64,000 nt of DNA from Hypomesus transpacificus. Lineage: Eukaryota > Chordata > Actinopteri > Osmeriformes > Osmeridae. Of the stretch, positions 52,894-63,669 are shown in pieces; the first letter of the stretch is position 1, and every line of letters starts with the position of its first letter. The stretch is taken from the NCBI RefSeq assembly GCF_021917145.1, contig NC_061074.1, positions 14,167,609 to 14,231,608 on the forward strand, in the 5' to 3' direction. Made by a program: the position numbers and the translations under genes. The notes beneath the pieces were generated by a model, which saw only the letters and a program-made list of their open reading frames with translations, did not search any database and was not told where the DNA came from.

Positions 52894-54506
52894 ATGGGTG
52901 CCCACGGCTCAAACATGGATGATATTTTGGCAGAGGACATGCACCACTGGTATAACAAGTTTATGAAGGAGTCTCCATCGGGTCTGATCACCCTTTTTGA
53001 GTTAAAGACCATGCTGGAGCTGCAGGGCATGACAGAGGAAGCTGGCAGCTATGTAGACCAGGTCTTTTTTACCTTTGACATGGATGGGGTAAGAGACACA
53101 AAGTCTCTTTCCTTCTTAATGTTAATAGCTGTTTTGTTTTTTTACGTGGTGTGATTTGCATGCAAAGTATTTTGAGACTCACAATCACGCTCCTTTGTCT
53201 TATTTGACACTACAGGAAATTGAAAGTTGTATTTCTAGTAGTAAGTAGAATGATTAAGTATAGTCAAGTGTGAAGTCTTGATGCTTCTGTTTTACAGTGA
53301 TAATCATCTGTGTCTACCTAACTCAACTTGCTCTGTACAGTAGAACATCTGACACTGCAAGACTCTCAAAGAACAGTCAAAAGGTAAAAATGACCCTGAA
53401 TGTATCTAACAACCTTCTCTATATATTTCTCTTCTTAGGATGGCTATATTGACTTTGTTGAATACATAGCAGCTGTAAGTTTAATGCTGAAAGGAGAAAT
53501 CAATCAGAAACTAAAGTGGTACTTCAAGCTTTTTGACCAGGATGGAAATGGGAAAATTGACAAGGATGAATTGGAAACAATATTCAAGGTATGTCATTTT
53601 TATTTTCTAATTTACTATCAGTGTTGAGTGACTTAAATAAGGTTTTGGGTCTATGCAGCTGAAGGTTTATCTTCTTGGAATAGCCCCCTATTTCAGAGCT
53701 CTGATGGGGTCAAAAACTTTAAAATAGCCATGAACTGGACACAACCTGTAATCTGAAGTTCTACTTATCTAGTCCCAACGTCGACACAAGCTCCAGTATG
53801 ACCTAAATCCATTGCTTTTCTGTCTAAGACACATATAATAGATGACACAATATTTACACACTGCACTGTGGAAACCAAAACAAAAATAATAAGACATTCA
53901 TTGTAATATTATATTTTTATATGACGTTTATATATGACAATGTATTATGTTTGATACAGTGTCTCCATGCATCAGGCATGTGTGTTAAGCTATTTTTACT
54001 ATGTCACATACTGAAAGTGTAACATTTGAGGTTTGCGGATTAACCGCAACCTTAGACAAAGCGTAATGATCTGCGGGCATGCGAGTGTGTGTGAAAGTGT
54101 GTGATGATGTGTGTGTGTGTACTATCTTTCATGTCTCCCAGGCTATACAGGACATCACCAGGGACTATTCTATTCCTCCTGAGGAAATTGTTACCCTTAT
54201 ATATGAGAAGATTGATGTTAATGGGGAAGGTAAATACTTTTTGATTGACATAAACAGGATAAGTTGCCTCAAGTGTTGAAATACACTTTTTTAATGGCAT
54301 AAAATACCTATAAGCAATGACAATATACTTTGATGGATTTTTGTATCTGATAAGTATGGCTTTGTATCGATCCAGGTGAGCTGACCCTGGAGGAGTTCAT
54401 CAGTGGAGCAAAGGACCATCCGGACATTACAGAGATGCTCGCCAAAATGATGGATCTCACACGAGTCCTGGAAATTATTGTTGAGGGACAGAGGAAAGTT
54501 TGCTGA
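52894..54506 (+). CDS. guca1c: Guanylate cyclase activating protein (GCAP3-type)
   Basis: Four exons, 52894-53088, 53439-53588, 54142-54229 and 54376-54506, encode 187 residues; the four-exon layout is that of the GCAP family. MGAHGS provides the N-myristoylation glycine. EF-hand 1 is degenerate (around [11 protein letters not shown]). EF2 loop is D62-E73 ([12 protein letters not shown]), EF3 D98-E109 ([12 protein letters not shown]) and EF4 D140-E151 (DVNGEGELTLEE); all three keep acidic residues at positions 1 and 12, so should bind calcium. GCAPs activate photoreceptor membrane guanylate cyclases when calcium falls after light. MGAHGS plus [14 protein letters not shown] point to the fish GCAP3 type, usually cone-expressed. 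A different guca1 paralogue is the alternative. An AATAAA near 55349 ends the likely 3' UTR. Confidence 0.85.
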
Positions 54507-56167
54507 GTGACTCTCTGGTTGCTTATACATTGGACTATACAGAATAATTTAAAAAATCTAAGCAAAGGAAAGAAGTGGAAAGCAATGTAAAATAACTTGT
54601 GAAAAAGGAGACTTTGATCGCTCCTATAATTATATCTCAACTGATCTGAGGATGGAATTACAGAGCTAACAACACTGCTTGACAATGAGTTCTATAAGAG
54701 AATCACCTGAGACAATGGAGACCTGCTTGTGATCGCCTATTCTTAGTTCCTCTACTCACCAAAAGATTGTCTTAAAAATGTTTCCTAAAACAGAAAATCT
54801 AACATCAATTAAGCTGTGACAACAAGTCTAACCACATATTTATCAAGCTGTGGACATCCCGCAGAATGGAGAAATAGTAAATTAGGTGTTACACTGGCAA
54901 TGTTGAGTAATGATTGCTGGTTGCTGGCTGCTGGTTGATCATTTACTGTTGTAAGGGATTTAACAAATGATGTTTGCTGGTGGCACTTTCCACAGAGAGA
55001 CAAGCTGTGTAGTGCACATTTTAAAATGGTTATTATGCAATTCCTCTATTTTCTACTGAATTTAATAGAACATACGTTGAGCCATCAGACTAATTGCAGT
55101 TCATGTACCTATTTCAATACAAGGCCACCCAATCCCTACTCACAAATGGAAAAGATTGCACTTTATAGAATGAAATGTCCCTAACCAACCTGTTTTATTC
55201 ACATTAACTGGTCACAAAATGACAGTATTCATGTTAAATAAGCTACTGCCTCTCTTGTTAAATTTGATTGTCTGTGACTGTGAAATCATTGAGTGTATAA
55301 GGCTGTAATTTTACAGTATATTATTTAAAAGTGTTTAACTTGCCTTAAAAATAAAATTCTGAAAAACATAAAACGAATAACAGTAACATTTCTCTTATTA
55401 CTAGTCTCTATGTTTTAAAATATCATACAGGATACAGCACTGGACAAGGTACTTGCAGAGCAAGGTAAACACTCTTGTAACACAAACATACACTGGACCA
55501 CAACCTTGCCCTAAACTGGATGAACTTTTAAGCTAGATCTCAAAATAAGGATTGATGATGTGGAAGTGGATTTGGAAAATATTAAAAGCAGTTTATATAT
55601 TATGTCAATGCCTGTATTAGTGTGCATATTGGTACATTGGCCATTCATCTTGATAAGCAGCTCTAACACAATGTCATTAACCCTAACCCAATGTTTTAGT
55701 TACTGTATTCATAAAGGAAAAATGTGTCTCGTAATAACAATTGACAAAATGTATATATTTTAAATACATTGTCAATCTTTGTATACGTGTATAAGTAGTG
55801 CTGAAACAGACAAGATAAGTATCAAATAGATACACATGCATGTTAGTAACTTCACAATGCAAACAGTGCAGACCTTAAATGCACTGCCCACTTGAAGCAG
55901 TTTAAAATAACTTTCAATAGTGCTATAGTATAACAACTAAATTTATTTCATGGCCATCACATAAATATTGTTTAGAAGGTCTGAATTAATCATTTAAATC
56001 AGTACATAATCATACTATATGTGATATAGTGAAAAACACTTTAGACAGCACACGGTGTCACAGTGGACTTTCAGTCACTGCCAAAGAAAACGGCAGCTTG
56101 TGAAAATCAAACAATTGAGAAACTTGAGCCATCATTGCAGTCAAAATGTTCTTAAATCAGACCACCT

Positions 56168-56209
56168 AGTTGCATAATATCACCAGCCAGTTGCATAATA
56201 TCACCAGCC
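56168..56209 (+). promoter_or_regulatory. Tandem 21-bp duplication with C/EBP-like sites, thrsp promoter
   Basis: Two exact copies of AGTTGCATAATATCACCAGCC abut each other. Each holds TTGCATAAT, close to the C/EBP consensus. They end 25 bp before the TATA-like box. Confidence 0.5.
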
Positions 56210-56233
56210 AGTCAATGTCAGGCAAGCGTTTTG

Positions 56234-56240
56234 CATAAAA
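56234..56240 (+). promoter_or_regulatory. TATA-like box of thrsp (CATAAAA)
   Basis: CATAAAA lies about 100 bp upstream of the start codon, at a sensible spacing for a short leader. No other core element competes with it. Confidence 0.5.
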
Positions 56241-56335
56241 ACCCAGCCTGTTCTTTCATGGCACTGCAGACTGACTTCTGGCTACCACCATCATACCAAC
56301 CGCACCAGAGAAGCCAGAACAATTTGATTGGAAAC

Positions 56336-56755
56336 ATGCAGTCTGCCGAGGCCAAGCTCAACAAAAGCTTCCTGCTCCTGGCTTTAAGGAGATACAACAC
56401 AGCTGTGCAAAACATGGAGCACACCATCCTCCTACCTAGTCTCCTAAGAGATGTGCCATCTGACTATGTTGAAGACTGTGATGCAGCAGAGGGCTCCTGT
56501 AAAGATCTGTATGACGACTATCTCATGGTGAAGGCCATCAGAAACAAAGTGGAGAGTGGTCTGGTTCCCCTAGATGAACTCAAGGATAAAGCCCACGCAG
56601 AACTTCACACAACCTTGGGGCCGTTGCTGGAGGTCGATCCTGAAGCCCTTTTCTACTTTCACCTCAGAGGGCTATTCACTGTAATGGTCTCTCTTACCAA
56701 AAAATCCCAGAGCCTCACAACTAAGTACTTGGACATCATTGGAGTGGCAAACTAA
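56336..56755 (+). CDS. thrsp: Thyroid hormone-responsive Spot 14 protein
   Basis: One uninterrupted coding exon, 139 residues, starting MQSAEAKLNKSFLLLALRRY. Hallmarks of the Spot14/MID1IP1 family are present: NMEHTILLPSLLRDVP near the N-terminus, a variable acidic centre, and FHLRGLFTVMVSLTKKSQ..TKYLDIIG near the C-terminus. The frame is open upstream of this ATG, but the family start and the promoter position favour 56336. Spot14 forms dimers with MID1IP1, modulates acetyl-CoA carboxylase polymerisation and raises lipogenesis in liver and fat. Length (human THRSP 146) and position beside ndufc2, as on human 11q14, favour THRSP over MID1IP1. The poly(A) signal AATAAA is at 56863. ndufc2 converges from the other side. 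Confidence 0.88.
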   Translation: MQSAEAKLNKSFLLLALRRYNTAVQNMEHTILLPSLLRDVPSDYVEDCDAAEGSCKDLYDDYLMVKAIRNKVESGLVPLDELKDKAHAELHTTLGPLLEVDPEALFYFHLRGLFTVMVSLTKKSQSLTTKYLDIIGVAN

Positions 56756-56862
56756 ACTACCTGCAAAAACCTCCAGTTTTATGGAAACAAACAAGCTGCC
56801 TTTGCATTTTTTAACCTAGCGCATTGTTCAAATACATCAATGTTCAGAATGTGATCTAAGGA

Positions 56863-56868
56863 AATAAA
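56863..56868 (+). terminator. thrsp polyadenylation signal AATAAA
   Basis: Canonical hexamer 108 bp after the stop, before the convergent ndufc2 3' end. Confidence 0.6.
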
Positions 56869-57106
56869 TGTGCTTTGACAAAACTCACCTTCAAAACAAT
56901 GTTGTTTTCTTCTATATTAATTAACTTGGTATTCACAGAACAATGGAACATTTAATTATTTATTTTAAAAGGAAATATATCAAGAGTAGGCATTAGGATG
57001 TTTGTTAAGTAGGTTTTATTATGTACATTACTCCAAATTTGACAGTATAGAATCACATTCAAAGAGCAACAACGGGGACAGATGGTGGTCTGTGAAATGT
57101 GTGTCC

Positions 57107-57112
57107 TTTATT
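57107..57112 (-). terminator. ndufc2 polyadenylation signal AATAAA
   Basis: TTTATT on the plus strand reads AATAAA on the gene strand, only 16 bp after the stop codon, implying a very short 3' UTR. A later AT-rich site near 57013 is an alternative. Confidence 0.45.
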
Positions 57113-57128
57113 TGTCAGCCTCCTACAC

Positions 57129-57857
57129 TTAGCGTACTGGATGAAAAGGCTCCACAATTTCAGCAAAGGTCTTTTTCTCTGTTGAGATACAATCAATTAA
57201 GGAACAAGAAATTACACACCAAAAAAAACCTCAAACAAGCAATTACATGGTCATAATAATACCTGTACATAATACCTGGTATTTGCGACTAATTATTTAA
57301 AAAGGTTGTTTGTGCTGAAGTAGAAGAAACACATTCTGTTTAGATCTGACTAATGAGCAAAGTGCAGCACATCCAATTAACCCAAGTAGACACATGGAGA
57401 CTATGACAAGCATAACAATTCATGAATATTGGCTGGTGTGGAATTTAGGATTGGGATTGCATATCTGAATGGAGTGTTGCGTTTTATTCTTTTCATCAAA
57501 GCTTATAATGACATATAGTTACCTTTCTCTCGAAACTCTTCTGGATGCAGCCTTATATACTCGTTCATGTCTCGGTCCAGTCTTGCAAAATTGTAGTTTT
57601 CATATTTTGTAATATGGTAACCAATGAACCAACCAATGGTGGACATCAAGACTTGTCTGTGCACACCTGCAAAGGCAAAACACAAGCTAAAACACACTGA
57701 CCACCAATCAAGGCCGTAGCCATGTAGTCAACATTGGGGGGGACGAATTATATTTGTTATGATAATTTCGGACAGCGTGCGTGGTTGCCTGTCGTAGCGT
57801 AGCACATTTATATTTTTATATCAATATTTTGGGGGGACATTTTGACCAGATTTGAAT

Positions 57858-57892
<35 letters not shown>

Positions 57893-58403
57893 GTTCCCCC
57901 AACATATATTATGATTACGGCCTTGCCACCAATACTTCTGACAATAGGAACAGATAACATGTTACTGTGTTGTAACGTTAGACTGACGAGACAGGTTGTA
58001 GATTATTCGACACACAAGTCTACTTTATTAATAAGTGCTATCTTGCCCAACTGTACAGTAGTGCTAGTTAGTCTTGCTACATTCTGACACCAAACTAGCA
58101 TTGCAAGCCAACTAGTTTGCCTGTAGTTAATTGACTCGCTTCCTAGAAAATAAAGTAACTGGCGTTTTAATTTAACTACTAGGGCTATCTACCGAGCAAG
58201 TTAGCAATGTATGCAGTACGTCGGTTAATGTAATTTAGCTAAATTAGCCAAGAAGCATACCAACCTGATTTCAGAGGCGGTCTGCGGTTTAGGGTATTCT
58301 GAAGCATCGCCGTGCACCACCCCAACACCCCCAGCCATACTGAATTTCTGTTCACTATTCCTGGTGGTGGGAGAACTTTGGCCTCATCTGGTACAAGACC
58401 CAT
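57129..58403 (-). CDS. ndufc2: NADH dehydrogenase (ubiquinone) 1 subunit C2
   Basis: Three minus-strand exons, 58403-58265, 57666-57523 and 57178-57129, join in phases 1 and 1 and give 110 residues. Exon 1 reads MGLVPDEAKVLPPPGIVNRN followed by a hydrophobic span (VWLGVLGWCTAML). Exon 2 starts GVHRQVLMSTIGWFIGYHIT, a second membrane span. It then gives YNFARLDRDMNEYIRLHPEEF. Exon 3 ends IVEPFHPVR, matching the human FEKFHPIR end. NDUFC2 is an accessory subunit of the membrane arm of respiratory complex I, needed for its assembly, in the inner mitochondrial membrane. The NDUFC2-THRSP pairing is conserved with human. Intron 1 contains a hAT MITE. Confidence 0.93.
57709..57925. mobile_element. 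hAT-type MITE with internal poly(G), in ndufc2 intron 1
   Basis: Ends CAAGGCCGTA and TACGGCCTTG are exact inverted repeats, extended by less perfect matches. A perfect 8-bp duplication, CCACCAAT, flanks the element (57701-57708 and 57926-57933). Inside is a run of 31 G (57861-57891) next to other G-rich motifs. No coding capacity. Confidence 0.88.
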
Positions 58404-59149
58404 ATTTGCAAATTGTTAGCTAAACCACCTATGTGGATTGCTAGTTGTCTGCTCAGTTAGCACTCCTTTCACCTCTCAAGAGGAAGTCAAGGGCAGGGTG
58501 TAACCGAAAAATATGGTCGGTGAAAAAATACGATGCAGTACAGCATGATTCCGCCTCGTAAAGCACATCAGGTGGGTCTCACACCTTATCCTAGACATTG
58601 CTAAACAGGGATACATTGTTTATTTGAACCAAGGATAACCAAAACCACATAGCGTTAGGTTTACCCAGAACTAATATTTTCTGTGTCATTAAACCCCGAA
58701 CCTAAGAACAACCTAGACGTGAACCCGGTGTTCCGGAGAATTCAGTTCCCCTGTTGCCCCTTCCCTTGAATCCTGAGGAGGGATAACGAGGATCTGCACA
58801 CTCAAGAATACAAAAATAAACACGTTACAGTCTTTCCATTTAATTTTTATATTCTATATAGTTTTCACACTCCACTGGGAAATTGCTACAATTGCTTATC
58901 AAGGCGAGGGCATGAGACGCGAGGCTCCAGGCTGCAGCCGTAGAATGGATTTTTAGTCTGCATTTATTTATAAATGGACATATATTCCGTTTATTCATTA
59001 GAACGATAGTCTTCATTTATCTTATAGACAGATATTTAGTATTTTATTCATTTGTAAATTCCGTGTTTGTGTAAACCTACATATCGAATAAAATCAATTC
59101 AGATTCTGAGCAGACCAGACGCGAGCTTTAACTTTGAAAAGTAGAAGCT

Positions 59150-59437
59150 CGGGGTGGGCATGAGACGGGAGGGCATGAAACGGGAGGGCATGAGACGGGA
59201 GGGCATGAGGCGGCGGGAGGGCATGAGACGGGAGGGCATGAGACGACGGGATGCATGAGACGGCGGGAGGGCATGAGACGGCGGGAGGGCATGAGACGGG
59301 AGGGCATGAGACGGGAGGGCATGAGACAAGAGGGCATGAGAAGAGAGGGCATGAGAAGAGAGGGCATGAGACGGAAGGGCATGAGACGGGAGGGCATGAG
59401 ACGGGAGGGAATGAGACGGGAGGGCATGAGACGGGAG
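59150..59437. repeat. 15-bp minisatellite (GGCATGAGACGGGAG)n
   Basis: About 19 units, several with an inserted GC or changed core (AGAAGAG variants), run almost uninterrupted. The unit length keeps all frames open, so the apparent proteins on both strands are artefacts. Confidence 0.9.
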
Positions 59438-60591
59438 GCTCTCTGGTCATCAGCTGGTTGACCAATTGGGTCATGATGTCTTGAGAGTAGAAATCAGTGG
59501 ATGCGCCACTGTTTCCTGGAGGGCATGACTTACAATATTTATTTATTCATATACACAGCATTTGATTAAGCATTTTTATACACTTACCTTCAGTCAAAAT
59601 ATACATGGATGGATGTGTTACACATAAACTCTCTTATTTTATAAATGGTTCACTCGAAGATGTGAATAACAAACCAACTTTACAGCCAAAATATATTGAC
59701 AATCAGAACAATAACATAGCCTATAGCCTAAGATAATTATGAGAACTGTCCTTTCATTACCAGACATTACACCAAAGGATGTTAATGACATTTGTCAACT
59801 CTTTGACTTTGCTTCATCAAATACAGAACGAAGTTTTGAATCGTTCACCAGTTTTACCAGACAGTGCAGTGCCATTGGTGACATCACCGACTGATAATTC
59901 TGACTGAGCCTCTACTGTTAGGCTGTGTGGTCGAGATCATACTCTTGATCAAACTGACCGGATGCATGCATACCACAGTCTGTATTTAGGGGAGTTCCCC
60001 AGGTTTTGGTAAGTACAAATGACATTCAATCTTACAATTACCACATCCACAACCCGTACTTTCTACGCTATCTTATACATTAGCCACCGGCTCCTGCATC
60101 AGGATACTGAAGCCGTCCTAGTAGCAAACTAGCTAGCTAGTGGTGCACTTGTATGCTGTCTTTTCGCTAGCTTAAGGTGAGGCCCTGGTCACATACGAAT
60201 GCTGTGAATGTTGATGGAGCGAGTGTGTGTTTATTATTGACAGTTTGTTGTTGCCAGGTTGGACAGATAGCTCTAGCAATGCTAACTGTATAATACTGCT
60301 GGTATATGGATATTCAGTCTAGTCTAGCTACTGTAGCTAGTAAATCGCTAGCGCCATCATCAGCATCACCATCAGGGGTGGGGGCAGCCAACCACTGTTG
60401 TTGAATCAATTAGCTAACCCCAGTAACAGCTCATCATTACATAACTATCGCTACCCTTTGTTGTTGTAAATACACTTTCGGATGGCTGAAAATGTGTTAG
60501 CAGTACAGTAGTTTTGCCAGGCAATGTCAACAGACAGAGGACGGAGGCCAGAGACTGTACTGCTAGTTTGCTAAGGCTATCTATAACGGGG

Positions 60592-60611
60592 CATACGGTT
60601 ATAACCGTATG
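60592..60611. repeat. 20-bp perfect palindrome
   Basis: CATACGGTTATAACCGTATG is self-complementary. Its last two bases overlap the left target duplication of the fold-back element, so it may have marked the insertion site. Confidence 0.85.
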
Positions 60612-60617
60612 AACATG

Positions 60618-62125
60618 GAGAGGCAGCTAAATCTTTTTTTGCGTTTTGGACGTCCATATGGACGTCCATAGACTGACGGCGATGGCTGCTGATCTTTGCA
60701 TGGATGGACGGACGGCGATGCTGTTCAGAGTGCCGTCCATAGAGGGAGCAGATATTTTGGACGGCGATGGATTAGCAGGGACGTCCCTCGTGCCGTCCAT
60801 AGAGGGAGCAGATATTTTGGACGGCGCCATAGCCGTCCATATGGACGGCGATGCTGTTCAGAGTGCCGTCCATAGAGGGAGCATATATTTTGGACGGCGA
60901 TGGATTGAATGTTTAGCAGGCTGTTGAGCTAACAGAACTGCCGAAGGCTACCATAGCATGTAGCTAGCTACATTAACTTTGGATGACTCAATCTTTTGTC
61001 AAGTTAATTTGTATGAATTGCATGTTAGTGCAATATTTACGCCTTCTGTTTTTTTACATAATCAGCAGTATGATCTCATGACAATATAGACTTGAAAAAC
61101 AATATGTTATGGTTTGGGTTTGCCTATAGGCTACATATATTTTAATTATTTCGAGAATTGTTAATAAAGACTCATTTAAAATTTTAAAATTTGGAGTGTT
61201 AGGCCCATAGGCTATTACGTTTTGCATTTGTCTCCGCTCAAAGTGGTTCGTGCGCAACATTGGAGCTACTGACTGGTGGCTCCAAATCCACCCATAAAAC
61301 ACTTAAAACTGACGGTTTAAAAGACCTAAATGGCAATGTATTTCATAGGGTCATAACACAATGTTAACATTTTAAATGAGTCTTTATTAACAATTCTCGA
61401 AATAATTAAAACATATGCAGGCCTAGCCTATATCTCGGCAAACCCAAACCATAACATAGGCATATTGTTTTTCAAGTCTATATTGTCATGAGATTATACT
61501 GATGATTATGTAAAGCCCTAAAAGGCATTGTATTTCATAGGGTCATAACACAATGTTAAAATTTTAAATGAGTCTTTATTAACAATTCTCGAAATAATTA
61601 AAATATATGTAGCCTATAGGCAAACCCAAACCATAACATATTGTTTTTCAAGTCTATATTGTCATGAGATCATACTGCTGATTATGTAAAAAAACAGAAG
61701 GCGTAAATATTGCACTAACATGCAATTCATACAAATTAACTTGACAAAAGATTGAGTCATCCAAAGTTAATGTAGCTAGCTACATGCTATGGTAGCCTTC
61801 GGCAGTTCTGTTAGCTCAACAGCCTGCTAAACATTCAATCCATCGCCGTCCAAAATATATGCTCCCTCTATGGACGGCACTCTGAACAGCATCGCCGTCC
61901 ATATGGACGGCTATGACGCCGTCCAAAATATCTGCTCCCTCCATGGACGGCACGAGGGACGTCCCTGCCAATCCATCGCCGTCCAAAATATCTGCTCCCT
62001 CTATGGACGGCACTCTGAACAGCATCGCCGTCCGTCCATCCATGCAAAGATCAGCAGCCATCGCCGTCAGTCTACGGACGTCCATATGGACGTCCAAAAC
62101 GCAAAAAAAGATTTAGCTCCTACTG
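60618..62125. mobile_element. Fold-back hAT-type giant MITE, 1508 bp
   Basis: Two inverted arms, about 60618-61188 and 61557-62125, are nearly identical. Ends read GAGAGGCAGCTAAATC on the left and, complemented, CAGTAGGAGCTAAATC on the right. A perfect 8-bp direct repeat, TGAACATG, lies immediately outside (60610-60617 and 62126-62133), as expected for hAT. The outer ~300 bp of each arm hold repeated units with CCGTCCAT, GGACGTCC, CCGTCCATATGGACGG and GGGAGCAGATATTTTGGACG. The central spacer contains a further diverged copy of part of the right arm in tandem (about 61330-61520 beside 61522-61690). Open frames read from the arms are repeat artefacts; no transposase is present. Confidence 0.85.
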
Positions 62126-62462
62126 TGAACATGGTAGCTATGTACGCTAGCAAATGGCATTACAAATGACTTGTACGACCTTTTAGACCACACAGCGCAC
62201 ACAACAAATAGTTGCCAAGGAAGCTACTGTACTTCATCATGGTTTAAAGCAGGGTATTGCAAAGCGCATGGCCTTCACATTCCAATATTTCCAGCATCCT
62301 CCTACCACCAGTCAAAATAACTATCCAAGATGAACGGAAGGTGTTGGTGTTCTTCATAACCTGCTCATGTGTTTTCAGCAATAATGATCGACATCCTGCC
62401 AATGACAATTTTATAATACAATTGCACTAATCCCGTCTCATTTTGCCCATCTACAGGTTAGA

Positions 62463-63669
62463 ATGAGCATGGAGGATTATGACTACCTGTTCAAAATTGT
62501 GCTAATAGGAAACGCTGGTGTCGGAAAGACCTGTTTAGTCAGACGTTTTACTCAGGTATGCACAACATGATGTGTAATGATGATTGAAGAATCAATACCA
62601 TTTTCAAATGGATATTACTTGATCTGATGTGTTTATTCCATTCTACAGGGCCTTTTCCCACCTGGTCAAGGGGCTACAATAGGAGTTGATTTTATGATCA
62701 AAACAGTGGAAATTAAAGGATTGAAAGTAAAGGTCTGTCTATAATGCTTGCTTTTGTAAGACAATAGCCTAATCGAAATTATGACCTTGTTCCCAACCTT
62801 TAAAACACAAGCCCATGTGTCATTTTTGTCATTGGCCGGGTTTCCCAGATTCGTTAAGAACACTCTTGGAACGTTCTTAAGACGCTCTTAGCGTTAAGAG
62901 CTTCTTAACGAATCTGGGAAACCCGGCCATTGTCATTATTATTGAGTGAACAGTGCAACAACAATGTTTTTTTCCAACACACCTGATAAAGAAGAACAAC
63001 CCTTGCTATGTTTTCCTCACCAACTTTCACCATATCACCATAACAAAATAAAGCAAAACAATGTAGGAACTTAAAACTTGCTGCTGCAATCCTTGTCAGT
63101 GGCTCGATATTAATTTAAACTCTGGATTACAGCTGCAAATATGGGACACAGCTGGACAAGAGAGGTTCCGCTCCATTACTCAGAGTTACTACCGTAGTGC
63201 CAACGCCCTTATCCTTACCTATGATATCACCTGTGAGGACTCCTTCCGGTGCCTTCCAGAATGGCTGAAAGAGATTGAACAGTATGCTAACAACCAAGTG
63301 GTGACCATCTTGGTGGGTGAGTATTTATTTTTATTTTATTGGATTTTACATTCTGAACACCTTTTCTTAAACCAGACAGTGTATATTAACTGCTGTAACA
63401 TTTCACTTTCTTCCACAGGTAATAAGATAGACCTTGCTGAAAAAAGAGAAGTATTGAGGCAGAGGGCTGAAGAGTTTGCTGTTTCTCAAAGCATGCTCTA
63501 TTTGGAGACTTCAGCCAAAGAGTCAGACAATGTGGAGAAACTCTTCCTTGATCTGGCTTGTGAACTGATTCAAGACGCCAAGCAGAATACGCTGGACAAC
63601 AATGACACTGCCCCAATGCCTGGGGAGGGCAAAAGCATTAGCTACTTAAGCTGCTGCAGCCTCAATTAG
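62463..63669 (+). CDS. rab30: Ras-related small GTPase Rab30
   Basis: Four coding exons, 62463-62555, 62649-62732, 63133-63316 and 63419-63669, encode 203 residues, the length of human RAB30. Start [19 protein letters not shown]-binding motifs are intact: P-loop GNAGVGKT, switch I GATIGVDF, switch [13 protein letters not shown], base-recognition NKIDLAE, and ETSAKES. The C-terminus YLSCCSLN carries the paired cysteines for prenylation. RAB30 localises to the Golgi and supports its structure and autophagosome formation during infection. The exon 1 acceptor (CTACAG|GTTAGA) shows that there is an upstream leader exon; the fold-back element lies within or upstream of that leader intron. Intron 1 is only 93 bp. 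3' UTR continues to the window edge. Confidence 0.96.
62834..62928. mobile_element. Short palindromic MITE in rab30 intron 2
   Basis: GGCCGGGTTTCCCAGATTCG and its exact complement form the ends of a 95-bp hairpin with TTAAGA-rich centre. The 8-bp TTGTCATT occurs directly before (62826-62833) and one base after (62930-62937), consistent with an 8-bp duplication plus one extra base. Confidence 0.75.

Larger units (their letters stand above)
54507..56335. other. guca1c 3' UTR, spacer and thrsp promoter
   Basis: About 0.85 kb of AT-rich 3' UTR is followed by unassigned spacer. The thrsp promoter occupies the right end, with a tandem 21-bp duplication (56168-56209) and a TATA-like box (56234-56240). 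Confidence 0.5.
58404..60617. other. Intergenic between divergent ndufc2 and rab30
   Basis: Contains the ndufc2 promoter at the left, a 15-bp minisatellite (59150-59437) and, probably, the rab30 leader. A donor-like GTTTTG|GTAAGT near 60009 could end a rab30 leader exon, but this is a guess. A 20-bp palindrome ends at 60611 just before the fold-back element. Confidence 0.4.

Noticed and set aside
59094-59484. Several overlapping open frames of 68-126 residues on both strands
   Set aside because: The 15-bp minisatellite keeps every frame open; no splice sites or family features.
60627-62169. Mirror-image open frames of 67-99 residues in both strands
   Set aside because: They are translations of the two inverted arms of the fold-back element and contain no domain.
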